This document shows, one piece after another, positions 24,290 through 35,339 of a stretch of DNA of 64,000 nt. The translations under genes and the position numbers were made by a program. The stretch comes from Takakia lepidozioides (lineage: Eukaryota > Streptophyta > Takakiopsida > Takakiales > Takakiaceae): NCBI GenBank assembly GCA_030704615.1, contig CM060731.1:87958756-88022755 (forward strand). Direction: 5' to 3'. The notes below the pieces were generated by a model, which saw nothing but the letters and a program-made list of their open reading frames with translations, was not told the origin of the DNA and did no database searches. How positions within the stretch are numbered: the stretch's first letter is position 1; each line of letters begins with the position of its first letter.

Positions 24290-26050
24290 GTGCTTAGAGA
24301 TTTCCAACTCTTCTATCTTGGAGTTCCCACCTCGGATAGCGAAGGGATGGGTGAGTAAAAAGCCGCGCGACATCCTCCCCCACATCATGCAATACAAAGC
24401 GCGTGTCAGGCACATACCCCGCCTCCTTCATCATTCTTCTCACCTTTGCAGTATCATCCTACCTGCCAGCTGCAACATAGATGTTTGATAGCAACACATA
24501 TGTCGCGGCATCCTGTTCATCCACTTGGGGATAGATGTTGCCGCACGTTCAGCCATCTCCACATTGTCATGGATCCACACCACAACATCTGGATTGATTG
24601 GCATTTTATTATTCAGGTCCACTGCCTCACCCAGTTGTCGCGCACGTCCAAGAAGCTCCACCATGCAGCCAAAGTGCTTTACTGTCAGAGTGACACCATG
24701 ATCTTGACTCAGGGAATTGAAGTAGCATCTTCTTTCATTCAGTAGGCCAGTGTGGCTGCATGCAGCGAGAACACATATAAACGTGATATTGTCGGCTTCA
24801 AGCCGTCCCTTTGCATTCCTTCAAATAGTTGCAGGACCTCCCTATGACAACCATGCTGGGCATATCCTACGATCATCGTATTCAATGACACCACATTTCG
24901 TTCAGTCACATTGTCAAATACTCCCTTTGCATCCTTAATGCACCCACATTTCTCATACATGTCCATCAGGGCAGTGTCCAGAATGACATTTGGTACAATT
25001 CCAGCTTTGAGGATGTCACCATGCACCTCTTTGCCCTTTTCCAGGGCTACCAGGCTTGCACAAGCATTGCAAACGCACACAATGTGATGTGGTTGCACCT
25101 CACCCCTTCCCCCATCATTTGCTCATGTCTCCAAGGCCTCCATCCCACGCCCCTGCTGTGCATATCATGCAAGTCTCGTTCAGCCATATTGTTGAACACT
25201 CCCTCCGCATCCTCAATGCTCCCACGGTTGGCATACATGTCCACGAGGGTATTAATGGTACAATTCCAGCTTTGGCGATGCAACCATGCACCTCTTTGCC
25301 CTTTTTCAAGGCTGCCAGGCTTGCACACGCACACAAACGTGATGTGGTCAGGCTTCACCCTTCCTCCCATCATTTGCTAATAGGTCTCCAAAGCCTCCAT
25401 CCCGCGCCCCTGCTGTGCATACCGTGCAAGCATTGCGGTCCACGACACCACATCTCGTTCAGCCATAGTGTTGAAAACTCCCTTCACATCCTTAATGCAC
25501 CCACATTTGGCATACATGACCACCAGGGCAGTGTCCAGGATGACATCTGGTACACTTCCAGCTTTGACAATGTCACCATGGACCTTTTTCCCCTTTCCCA
25601 GAGCTCCCAGGCTTAATGCACACGCATTGCAAACACAAACAAATGTGATGTGGTTGGACTTCACCCCTTTGTGCATCATTTGCTCCATCCCGCACCCTTG
25701 TTGTGCATATCCTGCAATCATCGCACTCCACGACACCACATCTCGTTCAGCCATACTGTCAAACACCCCCTTCATACATGTCCACGAGGGTATTGTTCAT
25801 AAGGACATTTGGTACAATTGCAGCTCTGACAATGTCGCCATGCACCTCTTCGCCCTCTTCCAGAGCTGCCAAGCTTGCACACGCATATGCACAGAAACGT
25901 GAGGTGGTCGGGCTTCACCCCATCCCCCACCATTTGATCATAGGTCTCCAAGGCCTCCATACCACGCCTGGCATATGTGCATACCCTACAAGCATCGTGT
26001 TCCACGTGATCAAAGATCGTCGAGGCATTCTGTTGAACACTTGGTGAGCA
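24290..26050 (-). pseudogene. PPR-DYW family pseudogene
   Basis: Reading leftward, PLS-type pentatricopeptide repeats are clear in several frames: MAERDVVSWSAMIAGYAQQG, NACASLVALEKGKEVHG and LDTALMDMYEKCGCIKDAKG. An E-motif region follows (CMVELLGRARQLGEAVDL, INPDVVVW), then AGYVPDTRFVLHDV, which in this family leads to the DYW domain. Frameshifts and stops are frequent, and some repeats look internally duplicated. DYW-type PPR proteins edit organellar RNA; this copy cannot encode a working one. It lies between the Ty3 LTR and pair 3. Confidence 0.8.
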
Positions 26051-26069
26051 TCCATGATGGTCCCGCACG

Positions 26070-26310
26070 GACGTGACTTCCGCGTGAGCGTGAGAGCGTA
26101 CGCTCACGCGGAGGTGATGTGGCGTGAGCGCACGCTCACACCAACTGATGTGGCTTGAGCGTGGGGTCTCGCTGACGTGGCGTGAGTCTGAGGCTGACAT
26201 GGCGTGGGCCTGCTGACGTGTCGTTATCCTGCTGATGTGGCAGTCGTCTGAATGACGTGGCATTTGGACAACTTGCCAGATGCCATGTCATCAGAAACAT
26301 ATAGCACCTA
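26070..26310. repeat. Hairpin plus short GACGTGGC direct repeats
   Basis: CGCGTGAGCG and CGCTCACGCG form a perfect hairpin stem at about 26,085-26,113. It is followed by repeated TGACGTGGCRTGAG-like motifs at 10-25 bp intervals to about 26,290. It lies just beyond the 3' end of SWIM/MULE copy 3 and may be the outer edge of pair 3. No matching inverted copy was found right of ParB-like copy C. Confidence 0.6.
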
Positions 26311-26565
26311 TAGCCGAGGGGCCTATAGCCATGGCATTCATTCATGCAAAACACCAGAAATTAAAATGCAGGAACGACTTGTGAAAGCATTTGCATCCAT
26401 TCCATTTATTTTCGAACGACTACACACAAGAAAGAAATGGCACACATTGCACAACATAATTGGAGGCTGCATTGGCATCAAATATATGAAGGGACATCAA
26501 GTTCAAGTTTCAACTCTTGTGAAATGCAGTAATGGAATTTGCAATTGACCAAAGTGAAGATGATG

Positions 26566-29500
26566 CTATGTGCTCCTATCCCGCTGCATAAGTGTATTCA
26601 CCTCGTTGAAACTCATGGTGGCCTGGTGAATGAAGATGTCGCGTCTGGGATCACAAACCATTCTGTTCAAGAAGATAAAATACAGATGCTTGCAGGGTAT
26701 AAATTTGCTTGTCTTTCCCAAACTTGTTGTAAGCATGCCAACAAAATCAGGACAGGTGCAGTTGGGGAAATTTGAAACTGTGATGTCGTACAACCGGTCG
26801 TGCATGGCGGATGTGGAGGTCATCATAGTGTAGATTCGTCCATACCCAGGATGTGGAACTTCTGTAGTGCCTGTAACACGACCTTGAAGCATTCGAGCGG
26901 ATTCTACCTTGCCGAAATGCTCGGCAGTCGGAGGAAAACGACGAACCAGCTTCCCATTTTGTTTTGTTGGCCATGCATCAGCGTTCGGTGGTGGCACTCC
27001 AGAACTTGTTGAAGTAGAAGCACCTGCATGTACAGAGGGCGCTCGCTGAAGGGAGAAGCCTGCCTCCTCCAACATGGCAATCTCGTGAGTTGTGAGATGT
27101 GTCCCCACCTTCACAGGCCAAACGCTTGGTGGAGGAGGCTTCATGACAACCGATGGTCGCACAATCCCACGCACGCACCTACCACAGTCGTCAGGGCAGA
27201 ACCAGAATTTGTGGTTCTTTGCCTCGGCTTGCCCGTAAGGCGTGAACAAACCAGTGAAGGTCGGAGCCGGAGTGTGGACCTTGCCTCTGGATATGGAGGA
27301 CTTGCATTTCTCACGATTGGTTGCTTTGATTGCCGTGCACTTCACTCGAGACCCAGCAGTGGTGCGTTCTATGTGCCAGACTTCGTCGGGGCACATGGAC
27401 TCCACCACAGGGGGGAGCACGTTCGCCTCCTACCCCATTGCACTCACTGTGGGAGATGGCTGCCTTTGGCTTTGTGACAAAGGATCATCCGCACTGGATA
27501 TGCCGGAAACGAACCTATGAAATGGAACACGCGGCATGGAGAAGTTGTCCCTGTCCGGCCTGTGGGAGTCCGCATCCGACCCAGGAGGGGTGTTCAATTT
27601 CCATTTACAAGACCCGAATCTCTCCTCACCCTCCAGATGGGGAACTCTGGACACCAGTGGAGTTCCTTCCGCACACATGCTGACAGCCCTGGCAATCTTG
27701 TTCGGATTCCCTGATCTTCTTGCTGCTTGCAACATCAACTCGGACTTGTCTAGACCCTTGCCACCAACGCCACCCCGCAAGAACTCCCGATATCTCATCT
27801 ATTGCAGTAGAGCTTGAATCAGATCATCTGTCATCGCCACATACAAATCCCGGCCCCGCTTTCCAGATTGCTGCAACCATACATTGTGCACTGTCTCCGC
27901 AAGATTGCAAGAGGGCATGTCCGCCATCTCTTCAATTAAGAAGTGCTGCAAAATGGAAAAACATATATCAAAAAGAGGACAGGCACACCCCACCACAATA
28001 GACATGATTGGATATGGATACAAACTCAATGAAATTTGCAAGTTTTCAAATGTACGCACCGTTGTCATGCATGCTCCCCATTGTCTATACCGGAAGTGCG
28101 AAAATGCCAGCCAGTCTTCTAGCACTCTCATACTGTCTTCTGATGCAGCCCCAGATGAGAACCACCAGGCACAAATTGTCTGGAACAATGTATTTGCCTC
28201 TACCATGCTTTTGGCATCTTTGTACTGTTTGCATAGCCTAAGATGAATAGGCTGCATTTCTGGTTTGATGTCTGCCTTTGTATGTTTCTCAAGGGACTGG
28301 GTCCAATGGAAAAGACATGTTCGCTCTCTTCCTGGCATTGGCACCTTTGGATCTCCTGATCCAAACACAATGCGAATAGCATTGAAATTCGCTTGAGCAC
28401 TGTCGGCCATAAATCCGGCGAAATTTGGAGATGGGACACCCTGGGAGTCCATAACGCGAATGAGACTTCTCCACATTAGCTGTTGCGAATCCGCATCCTC
28501 TGATTGCATGTCACACACTGCAATTGTCATGACTCGCTGGTAGAAAGGATCGCAAACATGACACGCCATTGTAGTCCAGTCTTTCACTCGTTTGACGTGA
28601 TCAAATATAAGGAAACAGTTCTGAAGATCGCCACCCTTCTGCATGCGCTTCACAAGACTGACTCCGCTGCCCTCCCCGGCTGTGGACATTTTGAAAATGT
28701 ACACTTTGTTCGATCCTTGACATGGGAACACACTCTCTTGAATGTAGTCATACCTGCTCCGTCGCTTCAACTCGAAAATGTTATCAACGTACCCTCTGTT
28801 AGCAGAGCCCATCCTCAATGCATTCACCTGGTTTTTAATGTTTGGCAAGCTCAAGGTAGAGAAGTGATCCATAACATTGTCCAAGGCTGCCTCGTCGAGT
28901 TTCCTGCCCACAGAATCTCCTTCACTAAGAATATGGGTTTCCAGGAAAGTCTTGCTTGCTCCAAGAACAATTGTGGAGGTGGTGGCTGTTGGATTGCTCT
29001 CATACTCTTGTCTTATCAACCTGGATATTGTTTCAACGCTTTCCCTGTAATCCCCCTTCGACACTGGATGGTTGTGGAACCCGAAATGCACACCGGCTCT
29101 AGTCAAGGTTGGAAAACGGTGCACCACATAGTACATTCTTGCTCCACACACTGCCACACAAGAAGGCGCTCGTTTGCAGAACTTGCAAATGAACGTGTTG
29201 GAGCTTGGAGGTGCTTTACCGAGCTTGAAAGGATTCTCGGCGACACCCTCCCACTCGCTCTGGTTCTGAACCTCTGACCGCAGGAAATGTCTGCAACTCA
29301 AATTCTCGCACCTCAGGTGCCCATTGCACACCGCTCTCCTGAACACGAGCTTGTCATCATTTTGAATATTGGATGTCCTCGTTCTGCACCATGGGTGTCC
29401 ATCGTGTCTCTTGTCCATTCCATGCATCAGGCTCGAAACAGGTCCACCCCGCCCAGGTGGAGGCAACTCGAAGACGACATCCCCATCAAAAGATTCCGGA

Positions 29501-30072
29501 AGGTACTGCACACGCTCAACAGGGACAGTGTCCCAGTCAATCCCCCGCAATTCACTCTTGAAACCGGGCATTCCTCCCATTGACTTCAGTTTAGGAATGA
29601 CACTACACAGGTCCTTCAATTCCGGCACCATGACCACCGGAGAAGGAGCCACAAAAGGAATTTTCGGGACATCCTCCTCCGAGGAGTCGGAGAGCTCAAC
29701 AATTTGTCTAGAAGTTGTGGGCTCCGTCTTCATGACCACATTCCTCTTGTCTTGAACAACAGAAGCAGCAGTTCCCGACGTCACATACGAACCAATCGAC
29801 TGCCGGCAAGGAGCTCCAAGGACTCTGTATCTTCCTGGAGGAACTCTCCACTGACTCATAGGTGCGTTTTCATCCGGTTTTTGGAAAGCATACTTCTTCA
29901 ACTTCCCATCGACATCGTAAACCTCTCTTTCCAGCCACACAATACCATACTGGAACTCGAAACGCGTTGCTAGGAGATGTTCCTCCGCAATTGCAAAACC
30001 ATTGTCATCGGTCTCCTTCGAGAAAGGTACTGGTTTCTCCACAGAGTAAAACTCCGCTTCGGAGGAAGCCAT
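26566..30072 (-). pseudogene. MULE-like transposase with SWIM zinc finger, copy 3 (nearly intact)
   Basis: The start at 30072 (MASSEAEFYSVEK) matches the start positions of the other copies. Exon 1 is 30072-28060; a 114 bp intron (GTGCGT...CAG) separates it from exon 2, 27945-26566. Total coding is about 1,130 codons. Landmarks: WRVPPGRYRVLG; Cys/His region from about residue 227 to 334 (GHPWC, CENLSC, CKFCKRAPSC, GFHNHP); DDE-like region with IFDHVKRVKDW, GFMADSAQANF (about residue 552) and CLFHWTQSLE. A second Cys-containing region (FWFCPDDCGRC) precedes SWIM ligands CTC and PCKH at about residues 1060-1095. Only two in-frame TAGs (27,799 and 27,430) break it. At the first, copy 2 has Gln; at the second the residue is Lys or Gln. 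FLYWCH/GCM-like DNA binding is plausible for the Cys/His region, by inference. Confidence 0.75.
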
Positions 30073-30819
30073 GTTGCTGCAAGAGAAATTCCCTCGCAGA
30101 AGTGCGAAAGCCACAAAGTGCAGAACCCACTACTTCTGTGCGGATTCTTGTTACAAACGATAGTGGGGATTGCATTTCTCATGCTTTGCATTTCAGACGG
30201 AAACCTAAAAGTCCGTCACCTTAACTAACGAGGTCGGCAAAGGACAACATGTCATGTATGTCCCAAACCGTTCTGGAAGGGTAAGCCAAGACCTATTTTA
30301 AAAGCTGACATACCGTTAAAGAGCCTTTCAGAAACAATTATCAAAATAGTTCATCAAAAAGTTGTTCAGCAGTTATGTGCCTTTACCGACCCATGTAAAT
30401 TGACGGCGGAGACCGACATCACATGCCACCCCAATGTGTTCAGCCACGTGGAACCCGACAATGCATTGAGTGTAGGGTTTAAGAGGAATCGGCAGCGAAC
30501 GAATGGAAGATGTTGATCCGGGAGAATCCAAAAAATCTACTGAAATAAGTCATCCATCCTAATCAAATCCATGCGATGGCCACACCTCCATAATGAATGG
30601 GTGAGTGTGCCGTTAGGAGGGGGACACGTATGCAGTGAATACATGCATAACCGCCGAGAGCGATGCCCCGGCTGCTACTCATCGCACGACGTCTCTCATT
30701 CCAGTAGATCGTAGTTTTTCAAGCTGGAGAGTACCAGGAGACAGCGGAACAGTGGAAGGCGTAGAAGACAGTCATTCTTTTTTACTTCAGCGCGAGAGAG
30801 GAAGAAGGCAAGAGAGAGA
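30073..30819. promoter_or_regulatory. Divergent intergenic region of pair 3
   Basis: The 747 bp between the start codons of SWIM/MULE copy 3 and ParB-like copy C should contain both promoters. Unlike pairs 1 and 2, I see no GGCGCC palindromes here, so the array is not an obligatory part of the arrangement. No core promoter motif can be assigned with confidence. Confidence 0.4.
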
Positions 30820-32930
30820 ATGAAAGGCCGAAAGCTGAACATGACACTGAAGGAGATCGCAAAGGAGAGCGCAGCCCTGGAAACCAAACAGATGGCGGGG
30901 GAGGACCAGCCGCCAGCTCCTTATGAAGTTGGGGACGAAACTGCGTCAGAGGACGACACAGACGCTATGGACACAGACGAGGCATACGCTCTTGCGAAGG
31001 AATCCACGCCGAAGGGGAAGAACGTCGTGGAGGAGGAGGCGACCGCCGTTGTTGCCACATCAAAGGCATCTGGGAGTTCTTCGGCCAAAGGACCTCAGGT
31101 GATTCTCTTACTTGCCATCTTCTGTCAAGTTTCCAGGGCATGAAAACTGCGTGCGTTGGCGCACGCAATTTTCTTGCCCTCTTTTCTGCTATTTTTTGCT
31201 TTATTATTCAGAGTAAGACCACAAGGATGCAGGCAATGCATAACAACCAAACCCAGGTGTGACCCACTTCTCACTTTTCATGTACTGCATAGGAGGAGAG
31301 ACTTTCACATTGCATAATGCTTGTACCATCCCAAGTAGTTCGATTAGAGTTCGACAGCTGAGAGAAGGTGAGTGTGAGAGAACCTCTAGAAATTGCGTGC
31401 GTTGACACACACAATTTCTGAATGTTCTCTCACACTCACCTTCTCTCAGCTGTGCTGTGTTGACAGCGACAAAAGCCCTGAATAGGCAGAGAGGTGAGTA
31501 TGAGAGAACATTCAGAAATTGCGTGCGTTTACGCACACAATTTCTGGAGGTTCTCTCACACTCACCTTTCTGCCTATAGCGAGATAAGATTAAATGTCTG
31601 CTGCATACTTTTATGGAAGAGAGTAGACTGACATTGGGTATGAAATAGGCAAAGAAATGAGTAAATTTCAGAGGGTAGAAAATTGCGTGCGTTGAAGCAC
31701 GCAATATCTGGCAAGTTTTTTACATGCGAAACCTAGCACTTTGAGTGCAGACGAAGAAAAGGAAAGGTGCTGCTCAGGTAGAGGACGAAGTGATTGAGCA
31801 GGAACTGGTGGTTGTTGAGGAGGAGGACGATGGCAGGCCATACGAAGACAGAGCGAAAGATCCGCTTTCCTTCTCCAAAGTGAATTCGGCCCAAGTCATC
31901 AAGGCCATGGGCGTCCCCTGGGGAAAAATAATGATACCCCTATGCCGTTTGATCTCGATGCCCTTCGTTCGACCAGCTCTGACGAATGACATTCAAAAGT
32001 TGGAACATGATTTCTGCCATGGGTACATAGAGGGTCAATCTGTTTTTTACGTCTCCTTGGCGGACTCCGCTGGCAGAGAGGTGTTGGTGGACGAGTCCAT
32101 TGTTGGAGGCTGGGATCCTATCTGGCGATAGATAAACGAGGAGTTCGAATCTATCATTTGCAAGAGGCTCGTCACCCAGCCTTTCTCAGGCACGATGTTT
32201 CATGTCTGGGATGGCAACCACCGATTGCTTGCCTGGAGGAACATGATCAAGAGATATCATAGCATCGAGGAGGAGTGGCACTACTCTATGGCCTCAATGG
32301 TGCTGGATCCCAAGGGAAACATCACTGCACTGTTGACGGCAATGCATGACATTAACAAGTAAGTGTCTTCTTCACCTGTTATTGTCTGAAATTTTCCCTT
32401 GACTGTCTGTTCGCTTTTAGCACTCACTGACGACACACCACTGTATGTGCAGGGGAACTGAAACCGCCCATATGACAACGAACCTTCTTCACACACTATT
32501 CAGGATACAGAATATCGGCCAGATGCCCCTCAATTCATTCAAGAGCATCCTGAGTGCAGAGTCATTCAAGAAATGTTTGACATCGAAAACGTCAGATACC
32601 TGGTACAAACTAACGAGGGAATCATTCATGGAGTACATGTACACTATAAGTATTCCATTGCTCTGGCCTTCCATTGTCTGTTGTGATTGTCAGTAACATT
32701 GTCTGTTGTGATCTCATTCCAAGAAATAGCTGAAGCTGGAGAGAGAGGAAAAACTGAGTATTATTTGAAAAACCCAGAGGGTATGAGGACGTCCAAGGGA
32801 GTGGCGGAAACCATGAAGTTTACGATGAATGAGATACGGAAGAAGCTCATGAGCGCTTTCGTGAAACAGCTGAGAATAGCTGACCCTGATTTTGGTCCCA
32901 AGTTCCTTAACCCCCAGACCACACTGTACC
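30820..32930 (+). pseudogene. ParB/Srx-like domain gene, copy C (3'-truncated)
   Basis: Exon 1 is 30820-31098 (MKGRKLNMTLKEIAKES, acidic, no known domain). The first intron, 31099-31750, carries hairpins. Exon 2, 31751-32358, holds the most complete ParB-like region: MIPLCRLISMPFVRPALT, DIQKLEHDFCHGYIEGQSVF, one TAG at about 32,129, and MFHVWDGNHRLLAW. Exon 3 starts at 32453 (GTETAHMTTNLLHTLF, TWYKLTRESFMEYMYT). Its donor is ATAAGT instead of GTAAGT at 32,646. The next exon gives LRIADPDFGPKFLN, then similarity to copy B ends at about 32,920. The methyltransferase-like part seen in copy B is missing. The strand order (Ile-Pro strand, helix, DGNHR) supports the ParB/sulfiredoxin superfamily. 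Confidence 0.58.
31130..31715. repeat. Intronic hairpin cluster in copy C
   Basis: Four palindromes share the core ATTGCGTGCG...CGCACGCAAT or close variants near 31,145, 31,389, 31,516 and 31,680. The two middle ones are embedded in longer inverted repeats: CAGCTGAGAGAAGGTGAG on the left of the first is mirrored about 80 bp later, and AGGCAGAGAGGTGAG is mirrored similarly in the second. The arms are about 45-50 bp each. They look like small foldback or MITE-like insertions in the first intron. Confidence 0.8.
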
Positions 32931-33937
32931 ACCATGGCTACTTCCCTGTACATGCTCTCGCTCACCATGCACCTGCCCCGCACGCCTCTGCCCTGATATC
33001 CTACTTGCCCTATGCCTACCCTCTAACACCCCACCACCCACTACACCATCCCCACAAATCACCATCCACTTTATAGAATTCACATACTGTCATGACCGAT
33101 ATCCCATGGATTTTATCTTGGAAAAATGGCAAAAATATGCCCCGCTCATCCTTGCAATCTGCCGGCAGGGCTGGAACACTGGCCCCCTAACCGTCATCAC
33201 TGCCAGAATTAGAGGGGGCATCCACAATGCCAACATCAACGCTATACATGATAACTTCAAAATCCCCATCCCCCCTATCCATAAATGTTTCAAAGCAATC
33301 CACCTCACGACGCTCCGTTCCCGCTATTATTACCAACAAACGGCAACTGGAATCCAGCTCTACAACGATACACTAGGTACCCCAAGGGTACCATTGGTAC
33401 CTCTATACCCCCTGCTACCCGGTGTCCTATAGGACACATGTTTTTCTTATAGGGCCCACCCCCCAAAAGGGGGCAGTAGCCGCAAGGTGAAGTGGCTCTT
33501 AGTTACGCCGGCTTTGGCCAGAGTCTTTTCTCTCTCTCTCTCTCTCCTCGGAGTTATCGGAGCTGTCCGATGAGCTTGATGACTCCCTGGAGGATGGTCT
33601 ATCACTACCACCCGGCTGGCCATGCGCCGGAGCACTTGAAACAGGTCCCTGAACTCCCACAGAGCTCTCATCCAATCCCTGGTGGTCATGACCCCCCCCC
33701 CCCCCCCCCATCCATACTAGTGCCATGTAGTGCACTCCCCTCCTGGTTGGCCATGTTGTTCATGAGGGATTGCCAACCATGCTCCTTGGCGTAGTCGTAC
33801 TCTATCGGAGATGGCTTCCTCTTGGACACGCGTTGCTACACATGCCACAAATTAAAGTCAGTTCCTCACAATGATGGAGCCTGAAGGATGACATAACAAA
33901 ATACATAAGGAAGTATGACTTAGTATAGGCCAACGCC
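32931..33937. other. Unassigned interval with two anonymous ORF fragments
   Basis: After the ParB-like homology ends, an open frame at 33,106-33,432 (+) starts MDFILEKWQKYAPL and has no family I recognise. On the minus strand, 33,840-33,447 reads SKRKPSPIEYDYAKEHGW, then Gly-, Ser- and Arg/Glu-rich low complexity through a C-run near 33,690-33,710 and a CT run near 33,531. It may be the tail of a transposase gene, but this cannot be decided from sequence alone. Confidence 0.4.
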
Positions 33938-35280
33938 TTGGCAATGGACGAAGGAGGAATACAAGAAAGTGAGAGCCACCATAGGTGCTATCTGGACACC
34001 AACCGGGTATGGATCTCTCTCCGTACAAAATTCAGCGAAGACACGGTCCATGGTTTGAAGTCTCACAACTACCACAATATATTGCAAGACATCTTGCCCA
34101 TTGCAGTACGTGGGACATTGACTCCCGAGGTTTGCAAGATAATCTATAGATTGGGAGACTTGTTCCGATGGATTTGCTCCAAAGAGTTGGAGGAAGCGGA
34201 TTTTCCACGCATGAAGAAGGAGGCGGCGGTGGTAATGTGAATGTTGGAGATGACCCTTCCTCCCTCCACGAGCAGCGGGTGAGATTGTTTCTTCACGAGA
34301 TTTGCCCATGGAATTGCAGCCTTTATGGTCATTCTTTGACATCCAAGTGCACGTGATAGTGCACTTAGTGGAAGAGGCTTTGATTGTCGGCCCCGTTCGT
34401 TCTCGGTGGATGTACTTCCTTGAGCGTTATATAAAGACTTTGAAAGCATTTGTAAGACAAATGGTGCACCCCGAGGGTAGCATGGCGGATGGGTATTTGT
34501 TGCAAGAAACTATGTTCTATTGCATGGAGTACATGGCAAGGGTGGATGAGGAAGCCCCTCGGATGTAGAAGGAAGACAAGGATGCACAAACCAAGGACAT
34601 CATTTTGCAAAAAGTCGAAGAGGGTAAAATTGCCGACCATGGTGATTGAGCAAGCGCATGAGTTCATACGGAAGAACAACCCATCCATACATGAGTGGGA
34701 GGCACGATACAATAATCTTGTTTAGCAACGACGGGAACAGACGCTTGCGTGGAGGCGGAACCATGCAAGGGAGACTAGAGTCATTGGCTTCGGACTGGAG
34801 TTGAAGACGCCATTGCTCAAGGTGAAGTGGTTTCAGATTTGGTGCAAGACATTGCCAGGGGCCCTTCTCAATTTGCAACCTCACACACGACGGTTTTGTT
34901 CACGGTCGTCATTTCCGCATTCATGCTCTTGACATGAAGCGCAAAACAACGTTTGATTCTGGCTTGTGTGCCACATATTGGCAAGACTCCGTGTGGGGCA
35001 CAAGAGATACATGACCTACACTGAAAAAACTCCAGTACATTGGAGAGCTTGAGAGCATATGCAAACTTCAGTATACAAGGTACCAGCCTCTTCTCTTCAC
35101 GGTTGACCAGCCCCCTCCCGGACAACCATATCCGGAGGGATCAACTGCAAACTGAGGCGGCCAATACCCCCCCTCGCTCTGTAAATGTTGTCCCCGTCTC
35201 GGATGCGCCATGGGTTGGCTTAGCCAGCCCTCTTCAGGTGGAGGTTGTTGCTGAGCCGGGTAATGCTCCCAATTGAGCGC
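33938..35280 (+). pseudogene. CACTA (En/Spm) transposase fragment, DUF4218 region and downstream remains
   Basis: GLKSHNYHNILQDILPIAVRG-type sequence, KIIYRLGDLFRWICSKEL and, after frameshifts, VHLVEEALIVGPVRSRWMYF with HPEGSMADGYLLQE match the DUF4218 region of plant CACTA transposases in order. Frameshifts lie near 34,240 and 34,330. Downstream to about 35,280 the frames remain broken, with scattered pieces of the C-terminal part. The Tnp2 catalytic domain is not present. Confidence 0.78.
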
Positions 35281-35339
35281 ACCCCAGCCACCAAGATGCA
35301 GGGTGAGATGTACCGTGCAAGTACATCACCCGTTCAACA

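Noticed and set aside
24739-25616. Plus-strand ORFs across the PPR region
   Set aside because: They are antisense shadows of clear minus-strand pentatricopeptide repeats.
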